From contig NZ_ADKM02000085.1 in assembly GCF_000178155.2 (NCBI RefSeq), positions 62,001 to 126,000 of the forward strand: a stretch of 64,000 bases of DNA, given 5' to 3'. Both the position numbers and the translations under genes were made by a program. This stretch comes from Hominimerdicola alba 8. GTDB taxonomy: Bacteria; Bacillota; Clostridia; Oscillospirales; Ruminococcaceae. Below the pieces are notes generated by a model. It was given only the letters and a program-made list of their open reading frames with translations, did no database searches and was not told where the DNA came from. This document shows positions 53,084-60,597 of the stretch, piece by piece (positions within the stretch are counted from its first letter, which is position 1; the number at the start of each line of letters is the position of its first letter).

Positions 53084-53395
53084 ATGAGTGTGGTCATCAT
53101 AGGCGGCAACGACCGAATGAGTACCAGATATAAGGAAATATGCAAGTCTTTCGATGTTAAGGCTAAGGTGTTTATAAAGTATGCCACCGATCTTGACAAA
53201 AAAATAGGATCTCCGGATTTTGCAGTGGTGTTCACTGACACAGTATCGCACAAAATGCTGAACAGCTTGAACGCAAGGGCTGAAAAGCTGAATTTCCCTG
53301 TAGAACTTTGTCACAGTTCAAGCGTATCGGCGTTGAAAAAGGTGCTGTGCAAGTATTGCGGCGGTAATTGTGAAAAGTGTAGATTGGCTCAGTAA
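53084..53395 (+). CDS. DUF2325 protein with a cysteine-rich tail
   Basis: A 103-residue protein beginning MSVVIIGGNDRMSTRYKEIC, the DUF2325 Rossmann-like core, with VVFTDTVSHKM in the second half. The last 20 residues contain four Cys (CKYCGGNCEKC), a possible metal or Fe-S ligand set. ATG 53084 follows GAGGT; an in-frame ATG at 53072 lies inside that site. It sits behind two operator-like palindromes and 14 bases before the DUF3793 gene, so an iron-linked role is inferred from context. Confidence 0.85.
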   Translation: MSVVIIGGNDRMSTRYKEICKSFDVKAKVFIKYATDLDKKIGSPDFAVVFTDTVSHKMLNSLNARAEKLNFPVELCHSSSVSALKKVLCKYCGGNCEKCRLAQ

Positions 53396-53409
53396 CAGGC
53401 GGTGATAAT

Positions 53410-53976
53410 ATGTCTGAAACCAAAGAATTTGAGCGTGAACTTGCTCTGCATACTGCACCTGCCATGTTGGGCGCAAAGCCTGCCAATCTTCTGACGATGG
53501 AGGGCAATAGCCGTACCATTAGCGAAAATGTTGCCAGGTTCAACAAAAAGGCTGCGCAGAAAGGTCTGCACATAAAGGAATTGCGCAGGATAGGCAACAG
53601 GACACTGATGCTACTCTACAACGAGCGGCTGCTGAATAAGCGCTTGTGTGAAGAAGAGGTGCGTAAGATGTTTTGCGGCTTCGGCTACGGGGCTTGCAAA
53701 GATTGCCCGCAGTATCTCGAAAAACTGTGCGACCGCATGGATGAAAGTGGAGATTTTCCGCATGAGATAGGTCTTTTTCTGGGCTACCCTGTGGGTGACA
53801 TCAAGGGCTTTATCGCCAATAAAGGGCAGAATTGTCTGCTCTGCGGCTACTGGAAAGTCTACAGCGATGCAGAGGGTGCGCGCAGGACTTTCAAAAGATA
53901 CAACAACTGCACAAAGTATATGGTCGATTGTCTGGCGCATGGTAAGGATATCTACAGTGCGCTTAGGATAAGCTGA
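53410..53976 (+). CDS. DUF3793 protein
   Basis: A 188-residue cytoplasmic protein: FERELALHTAPAMLGAKPAN at the N-terminus, then NRTLMLLYNERLLNKRL, a Cys segment (CGFGYGACKDCPQYLEKLC), FPHEIGLFLGYPVGDIKGFI and NCLLCGYWKVYSD. The Cys-rich segments could bind metal. The family often occurs near iron or flavodoxin genes in gut Clostridia (from memory, not searched). AGGCGGTGA precedes ATG 53410. Confidence 0.88.
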   Translation: MSETKEFERELALHTAPAMLGAKPANLLTMEGNSRTISENVARFNKKAAQKGLHIKELRRIGNRTLMLLYNERLLNKRLCEEEVRKMFCGFGYGACKDCPQYLEKLCDRMDESGDFPHEIGLFLGYPVGDIKGFIANKGQNCLLCGYWKVYSDAEGARRTFKRYNNCTKYMVDCLAHGKDIYSALRIS

Positions 53977-54001
53977 AATTGTACAAAATGGTTATTTGAT
54001 A

Positions 54002-54028
54002 CTAACTTTAGTTTGTTAAAACTAACGA
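54002..54028. promoter_or_regulatory. Degenerate operator-like site upstream of feoA
   Basis: TTAG-N10-CTAA with additional CTAAC and GTTA half-sites. It resembles the neighbouring boxes but has a longer spacer, so it may be a weak or relic site. Confidence 0.35.
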
Positions 54029-54054
54029 AATATTTCAAAGGAACCGAAAATCGG

Positions 54055-54083
54055 TTGACAAAAGGCTTTTTAGCTGATAAAAT
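54055..54083 (+). promoter_or_regulatory. Promoter of feoA and the DtxR-like gene
   Basis: TTGACA (54055-54060) and TAAAAT (54078-54083), 17 bp apart, the same arrangement as at 52940. Confidence 0.8.
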
Positions 54084-54088
54084 ATTAT

Positions 54089-54108
54089 AGGTTAGAATTG
54101 TCTAACCT
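54089..54108. promoter_or_regulatory. Palindromic operator 3 (DtxR/IdeR-like box)
   Basis: AGGTTAG-AATTGT-CTAACCT, a perfect 7-bp inverted repeat 5 bp after the -10 element, the best match in the window to a classical IdeR/DtxR box. Confidence 0.75.
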
Positions 54109-54138
54109 TTCAGTCCATAGCAAAGGGAGGAAAAAAAC

Positions 54139-54348
54139 ATGCCCCTGACGCTCGCAGCAGCAGGAGAAACAAATATCATAAAGGGAATAGACGGTACAGC
54201 TGAAACCAAGAGATTTCTTGAAAATCTAGGATTCAAAGAGGGTTGCAGCGTGACCGTGATAAACAGTATGTGCGGCAGCCTGATAGTGGGTCTGCACGAG
54301 GATATGGTGGCGGTATCGCAGGATATGGCAGCGCGTATAATCGTATAA
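54139..54348 (+). CDS. feoA: FeoA-family protein
   Basis: A 69-residue SH3-like protein: ETKRFLENLGFKEGCSVTVI, GSLIVGLHEDMVAVSQDMAA then RIIV. FeoA supports the FeoB ferrous iron permease. No feoB is present in the window, so it may serve a distant FeoB. GGGAGG precedes ATG 54139, and it directly follows promoter and operator 3. Confidence 0.9.
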   Translation: MPLTLAAAGETNIIKGIDGTAETKRFLENLGFKEGCSVTVINSMCGSLIVGLHEDMVAVSQDMAARIIV

Positions 54349-54376
54349 ATATTAAGATAGTTCGGAGGAAAGTATC

Positions 54377-54748
54377 TTGCTGACCAAGTCACAGAAAAAG
54401 TATCTGTTTGCTATCTATCTTCTGGGTCAGGACGGCGGTTCGGTGAAATCCACCTCAGTGTCGGATTTCCTGAACGTTTCAAAGGCAAGCACTGTTAAAA
54501 TGACCCAGAAACTTATAGAAGAACAGTACATAATCAAAGAGCCGTATCGTGAGATAAGGCTGACACAAAAAGGCATACGTGAGGCGAACAAGCTGTTCAC
54601 ACCGAGCGTGATATTGCAGAATTTTCTCATAGCAACGGTAGGCGTGCCTTCCGACAAAGCCCGCGAAGCAAGTGTGATAATTGCTTCGGAACTTGATGAG
54701 GAAACTCTCGATAAGCTGGTGAAATACAGTCTTTCTCTTGCCAAATAA
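54377..54748 (+). CDS. DtxR/MntR-like regulator lacking canonical metal ligands
   Basis: A 123-residue protein with the winged-helix of the iron-dependent repressor family (TSVSDFLNVSKASTVKMTQK, then YREIRLTQKGIREA). The dimerisation region is present but lacks the usual ligands: the MntR-type Asp8/Glu11 positions are KKYLF, the RHELLEQF-like His is absent (FTPSVILQNFL), and the EH ligands are replaced by SELDE. No third SH3 domain follows. The start is TTG 54377 with GGAGG 8 bases upstream. It follows feoA by 28 bases and probably acts on the three boxes nearby. Confidence 0.82.
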   Translation: MLTKSQKKYLFAIYLLGQDGGSVKSTSVSDFLNVSKASTVKMTQKLIEEQYIIKEPYREIRLTQKGIREANKLFTPSVILQNFLIATVGVPSDKAREASVIIASELDEETLDKLVKYSLSLAK

Positions 54749-54755
54749 CACCCTG

Positions 54756-54784
54756 AAAAGTCCCGCTTTAGGCGGGATTTTTCA
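54756..54784 (+). terminator. Terminator of the feoA unit
   Basis: AAGTCCCGC and GCGGGATTT with a short loop followed by TTTTT. Confidence 0.88.
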
Positions 54785-54846
54785 TTTTTGTGTGATGTCG
54801 TTTCATAGAGTATCAACATTATTTTATTTAAATTTGAAGAAAACTC

Positions 54847-54875
54847 TTGACAAATTGACGAAAATTGTTTATAAT
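54847..54875 (+). promoter_or_regulatory. Promoter of the second LacI-family gene
   Basis: Consensus TTGACA (54847-54852) and TATAAT (54870-54875), 17 bp apart. Confidence 0.9.
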
Positions 54876-54919
54876 AAAGTTAATATTAAGTTTTAGGACT
54901 TAACCAAGGAGTGATAACA

Positions 54920-55921
54920 ATGAAAAAACCTGTTACCCTTATCGACATCGCAAAAGCCTGCAACACCAGCAACGTTACTGTTTCTAAAGCACTTGCAGAC
55001 AAGAGCGGCGTTAGTGATGAGTTGAGAGCAAAGATAAAGCAGGTTGCTGAGGAAATGGGCTATGTTCCCTCAAAGACTGTGACATCGCGCAAGAAGAGCA
55101 ATATCGGTGTGCTTATACCCGAAAAGTATGTGGGGCTGAGCGGTTCATTCTACTGGACGCTTTATAACAGCCTTGTACAAAGGCTCAAGCGCGAAAATCT
55201 CTACTGTGTCATCGAAAATCTGGAGTATAAGGACGAGCAGAACCTTGTGCTGCCGAACATCGTCACAGACAGGAAGATATCTGCACTGATATCGCTGGGT
55301 GAGATATCCCATGTGTATGCGCAGCGTCTTTCGGAGAATGTTGAGCATCTGATACTGCTGGATTACTATGTGCCCGGTCTGAAAGTCGATTCGATAGTCA
55401 CCAACGGCTACAACGGCGGCTATAAGCTGGCAAATTATCTTATCAGTTTAGGTCACAGGCGTATAGGTTTCATAGGCTCCAAGACTGCGACTTCCAGCAT
55501 ATTTGACAGATATATGGGCTATCTCAAAGCGCTCATAGAACACGACCTGGAGATACGTGATGACTGGATAGTTGAGGACAGGGATAAGTACAGTGACCCC
55601 ATTGAACTTGTATTCCCGAAGGACATGCCGACCGCTTTTGTATGCAACTGCGATGAAGCTGCATTTCAGGCGATAAAGGCTCTGCGTGAGCATGGTTATG
55701 CGGTGCCTGATGATGTATCTGTAGTAGGATATGATAACTATCTTATCTCGGAGGTCAGTGACCCCACGATCACTACTATCAGTATCGATGCTGAGTACAT
55801 GGCTGAATTGACTGTCAATACTCTTATACAGAGGCTCAACGACCCAAGCACTGTTTACCGTATGCGTACCATCGAGGGTGACCTTGTTATAAAGAACTCG
55901 GTGCTGCCGCTCAACAGGTAA
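54920..55921 (+). CDS. LacI-family transcriptional regulator near GH5
   Basis: A 333-residue regulator with N-terminal LacI helix-turn-helix (TLIDIAKACNTSNVTVSKAL) and a type I periplasmic-binding-like sensor domain (FIGSKTATSSIFDRYMGYLK; VPDDVSVVGYDN). AAGGAG precedes ATG 54920; an earlier ATG at 54911 overlaps that site. The GH5 gene lies 570 bp downstream, so it may control intracellular beta-glucan oligomer use. The operator has not been identified. Confidence 0.93.
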   Translation: MKKPVTLIDIAKACNTSNVTVSKALADKSGVSDELRAKIKQVAEEMGYVPSKTVTSRKKSNIGVLIPEKYVGLSGSFYWTLYNSLVQRLKRENLYCVIENLEYKDEQNLVLPNIVTDRKISALISLGEISHVYAQRLSENVEHLILLDYYVPGLKVDSIVTNGYNGGYKLANYLISLGHRRIGFIGSKTATSSIFDRYMGYLKALIEHDLEIRDDWIVEDRDKYSDPIELVFPKDMPTAFVCNCDEAAFQAIKALREHGYAVPDDVSVVGYDNYLISEVSDPTITTISIDAEYMAELTVNTLIQRLNDPSTVYRMRTIEGDLVIKNSVLPLNR

Positions 55922-55946
55922 TACATAACTATAATTGAAATTTATG

Positions 55947-55976
55947 ACCGCAGTCGGTATCGGCTGCGGTTTTTGA
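55947..55976 (+). terminator. Terminator of the LacI-family gene
   Basis: ACCGCAG and CTGCGGT with a 10-base loop, then TTTTT. Confidence 0.8.
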
Positions 55977-55989
55977 TAAGGAGAAAACT

Positions 55990-56358
55990 ATGTCAATTAA
56001 GACTGATAAAGCGATAGAGAACCACAAAAACGGTTATACATGTTCAGGTGCGGTGATGTGTGCCTTTGCAGATGATGCAGGTTTGTCCGAGCAAGAGGCT
56101 TTCGATGTTTCAAGACCATTTGCAGGCGGTAGAATGGGCAAATGTGGGGCTGTTCTGGCGGCTGAACAGGTGCTTAGGGAGAAGTTCGGAGAAAAAGCAG
56201 ACAGCATGATAGCCGAGTTGGAACGCCGTTTCACCGAGATGAACAGCAGTGTTGTCTGTCGTGAACTGAAAGGCTTCGGGACGGGTAAGGTGCTTCGTCC
56301 ATGTCGCGGCTGTGTGACCGATGCAGCTGCTATCCTGGAAAAAATGCTGTCTGAATGA
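55990..56358 (+). CDS. C_GCAxxG_C_C-family-like protein
   Basis: A 122-residue protein with the spaced-Cys plan of the C_GCAxxG_C_C family: Cys in GYTCSGAVMCAF, then GGRMGKCGAVLAAEQVL (variant of the GCAxxG motif), Cys in SSVVCREL and CRGCVTDAAAILE. These Cys could bind a cofactor or metal; function is unproven. AAGGAGAAAACT precedes ATG 55990. Only a terminator lies between it and the regulator gene. Confidence 0.8.
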   Translation: MSIKTDKAIENHKNGYTCSGAVMCAFADDAGLSEQEAFDVSRPFAGGRMGKCGAVLAAEQVLREKFGEKADSMIAELERRFTEMNSSVVCRELKGFGTGKVLRPCRGCVTDAAAILEKMLSE

Positions 56359-56487
56359 CTGAGGCAAATAGGATAACATTCTGATATTTTTGTTACAGCA
56401 GTGATATTATATTAAGCAGATATGTGGTATCCTATAAACATGAAAGGCGATGCAGCTATTTCAAGTGAAACGAACGGAGGTCATAAA

Positions 56488-57513
56488 ATGAAGGTATTTG
56501 ATGGTTTTCAGAAGGGCGTAGACCTCGGCGGCTGGCTCTCTCAGGGCAGCTACGACAGAGCGCATCTCGACAGCTTTATAACAGAAACGGACTTTGAGAA
56601 GATAGCAGGCTGGGGATGTGACCATGTTCGCCTGCCTGTTGATTACAACATATTCGAGAAAGAGGACGGCACGCCTGTCGGTGACGGCTTTGAACTGTTG
56701 GATAAGGCTCTGGCATGGTGTGAAAAATATTCGCTGAACATGCTGATAGATGTACATAAGGTCTATGGCTATTCGTTCTATTCGGGCGATGGTGAGAACG
56801 GATTCTTTGACAGCGAAGCGCTTCAGGAACGTTATTATAAGCTGTGGCAGCGCATAGCTGAGAGATATGGCAGATATCCTGAAAGAGTGGCTTTTGAACT
56901 GCTCAATGAAGTCAATGATAAGGAGTTCAGCGCGCGTTGGAATGCTATTGCAAAACGCGCAACCGAACTGATAAGACCACTTGCACCCACTACCAAGATA
57001 GTTCTGGGCAGCTATTGGAACAACTCTGTAGACGCTCTGGCTGACCTTGATATGCCGTATGATGAGAACATCGTCTACAATTTTCACTGCTATGACCCGT
57101 TTATGTTCACGCATCAGGGGGCTGACTGGGTAGACGAGATGCCGCTTGACCTCAGACTTGACTATCCCGGCGATATAAATGATTACCGCCTTAAAGCTAA
57201 GGAAACAGGTCTTACACGCATTCAGGATTATCTTGATGTACCTGAAAGCGGCTTTGATGCAAGCTATTTCGAGAAGCGTTTTATCGGAGCTGTGAAACTC
57301 TGTGAAGAGAGGGGAGTTGCCCTCTACTGTGGCGAATACGGTGTTATCGACAGGGCTGACCCTATCCAGATACTTGCATGGTACAAAGATATCAATTCTG
57401 CTTTCAAAAAATTCGGTATAGGCAGGGCTGCATGGAATTACAAGGAGAAGGATTTCGGTCTTTCTGCTGAGAGAATGCTGCCTGTTATCGATGAACTGGT
57501 CAAATACCTGTAA
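56488..57513 (+). CDS. Intracellular GH5 beta-glucanase
   Basis: A 341-residue GH5 (clan A) enzyme without a signal peptide, so it should act in the cytoplasm on imported oligosaccharides. Catalytic residues: acid/base Glu141 in ELLNEVND and nucleophile Glu283 in YCGEYGV. Other conserved features are GVDLGGWLSQG, RLPVDYNIF, IDVHKVYGY, NFHCYDPF and AWNYKEKDFGL. Start ATG 56488 has GGAGG upstream; an earlier in-frame ATG at 56422 has no site. A preference for cellulose-type or mixed-linkage oligomers is inference. Confidence 0.92.
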   Translation: MKVFDGFQKGVDLGGWLSQGSYDRAHLDSFITETDFEKIAGWGCDHVRLPVDYNIFEKEDGTPVGDGFELLDKALAWCEKYSLNMLIDVHKVYGYSFYSGDGENGFFDSEALQERYYKLWQRIAERYGRYPERVAFELLNEVNDKEFSARWNAIAKRATELIRPLAPTTKIVLGSYWNNSVDALADLDMPYDENIVYNFHCYDPFMFTHQGADWVDEMPLDLRLDYPGDINDYRLKAKETGLTRIQDYLDVPESGFDASYFEKRFIGAVKLCEERGVALYCGEYGVIDRADPIQILAWYKDINSAFKKFGIGRAAWNYKEKDFGLSAERMLPVIDELVKYL

Positions 57514-57552
57514 AACGATCACCAAAGCCATAACATAATATTTTTCTCCCAT

Positions 57553-57588
57553 TCCCCGCAGGGCTCAAAGTCTTGCGGGGTCTTTTTT
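57553..57588 (+). terminator. Terminator of the GH5 gene
   Basis: CCCCGCA and TGCGGGG around a 13-base loop, then TCTTTTTT. Confidence 0.88.
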
Positions 57589-57617
57589 ATCTCAGCGTAT
57601 CTTACTTGTTTATTGTA

Positions 57618-57649
57618 AAAAAAGACTGCTGCAAAAAAGCAGCAGTCCT
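57618..57649 (-). terminator. Terminator for minus-strand transcription (after the PrsW-like gene)
   Basis: GACTGCTGC and GCAGCAGTC form a perfect stem; the - strand continues with TTTTTTT. The 57514-57925 gap holds this, the GH5 terminator and repeat R4, and no gene. Confidence 0.8.
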
Positions 57650-57739
57650 GTAATGATCGACATAAAATATTGCTCATATCCCTACCACAGAGCCAAATAT
57701 CACATGCTTGTCGGGTGGTTTATGGTAAAATATTTATAT

Positions 57740-57893
57740 GACTATCCCTTTAGCACACCAACTAAAAATGCGGTAAACAAAAGGATAATTGAGCGTTGTA
57801 TATTTTTCCCCCGCCGCAGGCGGGGGAAAAATATACGCCAAGAACCTTAAGTTCTGTATAGCCGCTGTTTTTGTGGTGTGTCAGCGGGATAAC
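57740..57893. repeat. Modular palindromic repeat, copy R4 (full form)
   Basis: The left end is GACTATCCCTTTAGCACACC and the right end GGTGTGTCAGCGGGATAAC. Inside are the GC core (TTTTTCCCCCGCC and its complement) and the palindrome AGAACCTTAAGTTCT. It matches R2 in reverse orientation and defines the complete module order. Confidence 0.88.
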
Positions 57894-57925
57894 CACAAAT
57901 TTTTATGTTGTTTACTATGATGTTT

Positions 57926-59164
57926 TTATGTTCTGGTTCCGCATACTGGGCAGACCGTTTCGTTTGCCTGCATGCGGCAGCCGCACTCACTGCAAAAATG
58001 TACACCTGTATCGGCAGACTGCGGCTGATAGCTTCTTTCAGGTATAGTCCGAACCATTGTCTGACCGTATCCTGTGGGCTGTTGAACGCTTGTATAGCCT
58101 CCATTGTTCGGGTAGCCGCCCTGATATCCTCCTTGCGGTATCGCGCCGTAGGTGGCATTTCTGACATGCTCAGACACAGGTCTGCCGCCGAATCTCATCG
58201 GGTCACAATTCTGTGGATCAAATGCGGGCGGAGCATATGGAGTCTGTCCGAAAGCGGGGTGTTTATACATCTGCTGACTCATGACATCATGCCCGAAAAC
58301 AGGCTGTGCGTAGTTCTGCGGCATGCTGTTCGGCTGTGCCGACGGAATGGGCGAATAGCCCGTCATCTTATCGCTGGTCTTGTCGCACATATCCTGATAT
58401 ACGCCATTAAGATGCTCGTAGTAGTACTTATTGTATATAGGCTGGTCATCGCGTCTGGCTTTCTTTATGGTGAAAATCATCATCAGGTAGACTACTATCA
58501 TTATAACGATGATAGCAATTATCGTGAGTAATGCGAAGTATTTCGGCGCGTCCTTTGCATCGTTAGCCATAAGGAAAAAGTCGTACAGCGCATGTACTAT
58601 GACAGCTATGAGATAGGCACGCCGCTGAGGGTTTTTGTCGTGTTTAATGTCATTGTATTTCTTGTACTTTGATATGCCGAAATAGTAGCCCATGAATATG
58701 CCTGTGCATGCGTGCAGCGGTACCGACAGTACAGCCCTTATAACACCTGTGCCGAACCCGCCTTGAAAAACATAGAGTATATTTTCCAGTGTAGCAAATC
58801 CCAGAGCCGCCGCCGCACCGTATATGACACCGTCATATGTGTTGTCGAATGCTCGGTCGTGGAATATCATCAGCTTGAAAGAAAAGTACTTGCAGCCTTC
58901 CTCGACCATTGCTATGACGAATATCGTTTGGAAAAGCATGCCCATAACAGTCTTGTAATCCTGCCCCATAGAACTGAACAGTGTTTCCATCAGTTTGTCA
59001 CCGATTTCTTCGAGTATTATCGCCGCGATGGTGGAAGCCACGCTTAGAAAAAATACTTTAGCCACCTTGCGGAATGGTTCTTTAGCCGCCCGCGCATTCT
59101 TTATTACTATCGCAAATATGACGAAAGTCGGCAGTACTGCGATGGAAAGAAGTGCTTTTCCCAT
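57926..59164 (-). CDS. PrsW-family membrane protease with C-terminal zinc ribbon
   Basis: A 412-residue protein. About eight membrane helices fill residues 1-235, with PrsW signatures VEEGCKYFSFK (EExxK), ATLENILYVF (second Glu), and HALYDFF. PrsW enzymes are glutamic-type intramembrane proteases acting on anti-sigma factors. The remaining ~175 residues are a disordered Gln/Pro/Gly/Tyr-rich region ending in a four-Cys zinc ribbon (HFCSECGCRM and VCPVCGTRT). AAGGAGGAAAC precedes ATG 59164. No anti-sigma gene is adjacent. Confidence 0.9.
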   Translation of the reverse strand: MGKALLSIAVLPTFVIFAIVIKNARAAKEPFRKVAKVFFLSVASTIAAIILEEIGDKLMETLFSSMGQDYKTVMGMLFQTIFVIAMVEEGCKYFSFKLMIFHDRAFDNTYDGVIYGAAAALGFATLENILYVFQGGFGTGVIRAVLSVPLHACTGIFMGYYFGISKYKKYNDIKHDKNPQRRAYLIAVIVHALYDFFLMANDAKDAPKYFALLTIIAIIVIMIVVYLMMIFTIKKARRDDQPIYNKYYYEHLNGVYQDMCDKTSDKMTGYSPIPSAQPNSMPQNYAQPVFGHDVMSQQMYKHPAFGQTPYAPPAFDPQNCDPMRFGGRPVSEHVRNATYGAIPQGGYQGGYPNNGGYTSVQQPTGYGQTMVRTIPERSYQPQSADTGVHFCSECGCRMQANETVCPVCGTRT

Positions 59165-59208
59165 TTTGTTTCCTCCTTATGTATCTGTATATTTATAATT
59201 CTATATAT

Positions 59209-59327
59209 GACTATCCCTTTAGCACACCAACTAAAAATGCGGTAAACAAAAGGATAATTTAGCGCCATACGCCAAGAACCTTAAGTTCTGTATAGCCGCT
59301 GTTTTTGTGGTGTGTCAGCGGGATAAC
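59209..59327. repeat. Modular palindromic repeat, copy R5 (core deleted)
   Basis: This copy keeps both ends and the AGAACCTTAAGTTCT palindrome but lacks the GC-rich core hairpin. It is otherwise almost identical to R4. It lies just upstream of the PrsW-like gene and 19 bases after the ogg1 stop (read on the - strand). Confidence 0.87.
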
Positions 59328-59346
59328 TATATTTCTGTTTATATGT

Positions 59347-60162
59347 TCATATCTCCTCAAATGCACCCGATGTGCGTATATAGTGGAAAAGATACTGCTG
59401 TGCTATGCCCTCTGCACCTTTTGTACATTCGGGCAGACCGTTTGGGTACCAGTTAGCCATCACACGCTTGACCCATACGTCCATTGGAAACGCTTCTGTT
59501 CTGTAAAAACCGAACAGGAGTGTGCACTCAGCAACTTTCGGACCTACGCCTTTGATGGTCTGTAAAGTTTTGCGTGCATCTGCGATGTCCATTTTTGCCA
59601 CTTCGTCAAGGTCAATTTCACCGCTTGATATCTTTGCAACGGCGTCCACAAGGTATTTTGCGCGAAAACCCGAACGAAGATATGCAAGGCTTTCTGCTGT
59701 TTCATCTTTCATTTCCTGCCATGAGGGATAACCGTCGTAATGCTCACAAAGCCGACCTATTATGCCCTTGATGCGCGGGATATTGTTGTTCTGACTTATG
59801 ATGAATGATGACAGCGCTTCCCACCTGTCCTGTTTGAGAATGCGTATGCCGCCCGCGTAACCGCAGGCTTTGGCAAGGGTACTGTCTTCCGAAAAACGCC
59901 TTTTCAACTCGCCGTAATCGGTGTATAGGTCGAAGTATTCAGCCCAAATTTCCAGAAGGTCAGACTCATTGGTGTCGTGCAGTCTGAAAATGCCTTTTTC
60001 CTCTTCACTGCTTATCACAAGTCCTTTGTTGAGGAAAGCGCCCTTGTATGTATTGTCAGATATCTTTTCCCACCTGAAAGCCTGACCGCAGTCAAGTGTT
60101 TCATCAAGGTCGAAATCCGCCTGTTTCAGCAGGATATCATGACCGTCTTTTCTATAGTCCAT
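59347..60162 (-). CDS. 8-oxoguanine DNA glycosylase OGG1-type
   Basis: A 271-residue HhH-GPD DNA glycosylase-lyase of the OGG1 group. Motifs: ETLDCGQAFRWEKI, SSFIISQNNNIPRIKGIIGR, the helix-hairpin-helix TIKGVGPKVAECTLL with the catalytic Lys, and the catalytic Asp in AFPMDVWVKRV. It should excise 8-oxoG and nick the strand. Start ATG 60162 lies behind ACGGAG; an upstream in-frame ATG at 60186 falls within the preceding gene. It follows the Imm1-like gene by 5 bases. Confidence 0.93.
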   Translation of the reverse strand: MDYRKDGHDILLKQADFDLDETLDCGQAFRWEKISDNTYKGAFLNKGLVISSEEEKGIFRLHDTNESDLLEIWAEYFDLYTDYGELKRRFSEDSTLAKACGYAGGIRILKQDRWEALSSFIISQNNNIPRIKGIIGRLCEHYDGYPSWQEMKDETAESLAYLRSGFRAKYLVDAVAKISSGEIDLDEVAKMDIADARKTLQTIKGVGPKVAECTLLFGFYRTEAFPMDVWVKRVMANWYPNGLPECTKGAEGIAQQYLFHYIRTSGAFEEI

Positions 60163-60167
60163 TATAT

Positions 60168-60539
60168 TCACACTCCGTCCTGCCATGTGACGCAGGCAGG
60201 TAAATTCAAGCTATGGCAGAATTCTTCTGCGCATAAAACGGCTTCATCAAGGCTTATGACAGCATTTGCAGGTGCGAGCCATTCTTCACCGCCCGCTCTG
60301 AACATGATCTCGTGCGGATAATTTCCCGGTGTCATTTTAATGTTGCCGTTATCAGTGCCAAAAAAATCCACACAGGCGTGATCGCCGTTAAGCAGTATTG
60401 CAATGGCAGGGTAATGCGCATCACCGCTGAGCCATATCTCAGCAGTTCCGTCTGCTGCCGAACGCCTTATAACTGCTTCGATATCAGCGAAGCTATCGAT
60501 GAGGACTGTGCCGTTTTCTGTGCTGACAAGCATTTGCAT
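60168..60539 (-). CDS. Imm1-like small protein
   Basis: A 123-residue acidic protein without signal or helices. The order of motifs (AEIWLSGDAHYPAIAILLNG, EIMFRAGGEEWLAPANAVIS, EAVLCAEEFCHSLNLP ending VTWQDGV) resembles the Imm1 family of immunity proteins to polymorphic toxins. No toxin gene is nearby. It is followed by ogg1 with only 5 bases between, so the two are probably one transcript. Family assignment is by memory of the fold pattern. Confidence 0.55.
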   Translation of the reverse strand: MQMLVSTENGTVLIDSFADIEAVIRRSAADGTAEIWLSGDAHYPAIAILLNGDHACVDFFGTDNGNIKMTPGNYPHEIMFRAGGEEWLAPANAVISLDEAVLCAEEFCHSLNLPACVTWQDGV

Positions 60540-60568
60540 AACTCTTCACCCTATCATATATAAAGCAC

Positions 60569-60597
60569 TTGCAAAATCCTTTAAAATACATTATACT
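60569..60597 (+). promoter_or_regulatory. Promoter of the DUF6062 gene
   Basis: TTGCAA (60569-60574) and TATACT (60592-60597), 17 bp apart, overlapping the opposite promoter at 60590-60618. Confidence 0.6.

Noticed and set aside
56461-57552. A 363-codon open frame on the - strand across the GH5 gene
   Set aside because: It is a shadow of the GH5 coding frame. It has no ribosome site or recognisable domain, and GH5 catalytic motifs are on the + strand.
57847-58167. A 106-codon - strand frame spanning repeat R4 and the PrsW 3' end
   Set aside because: It consists of repeat sequence joined to an out-of-frame part of the PrsW gene.
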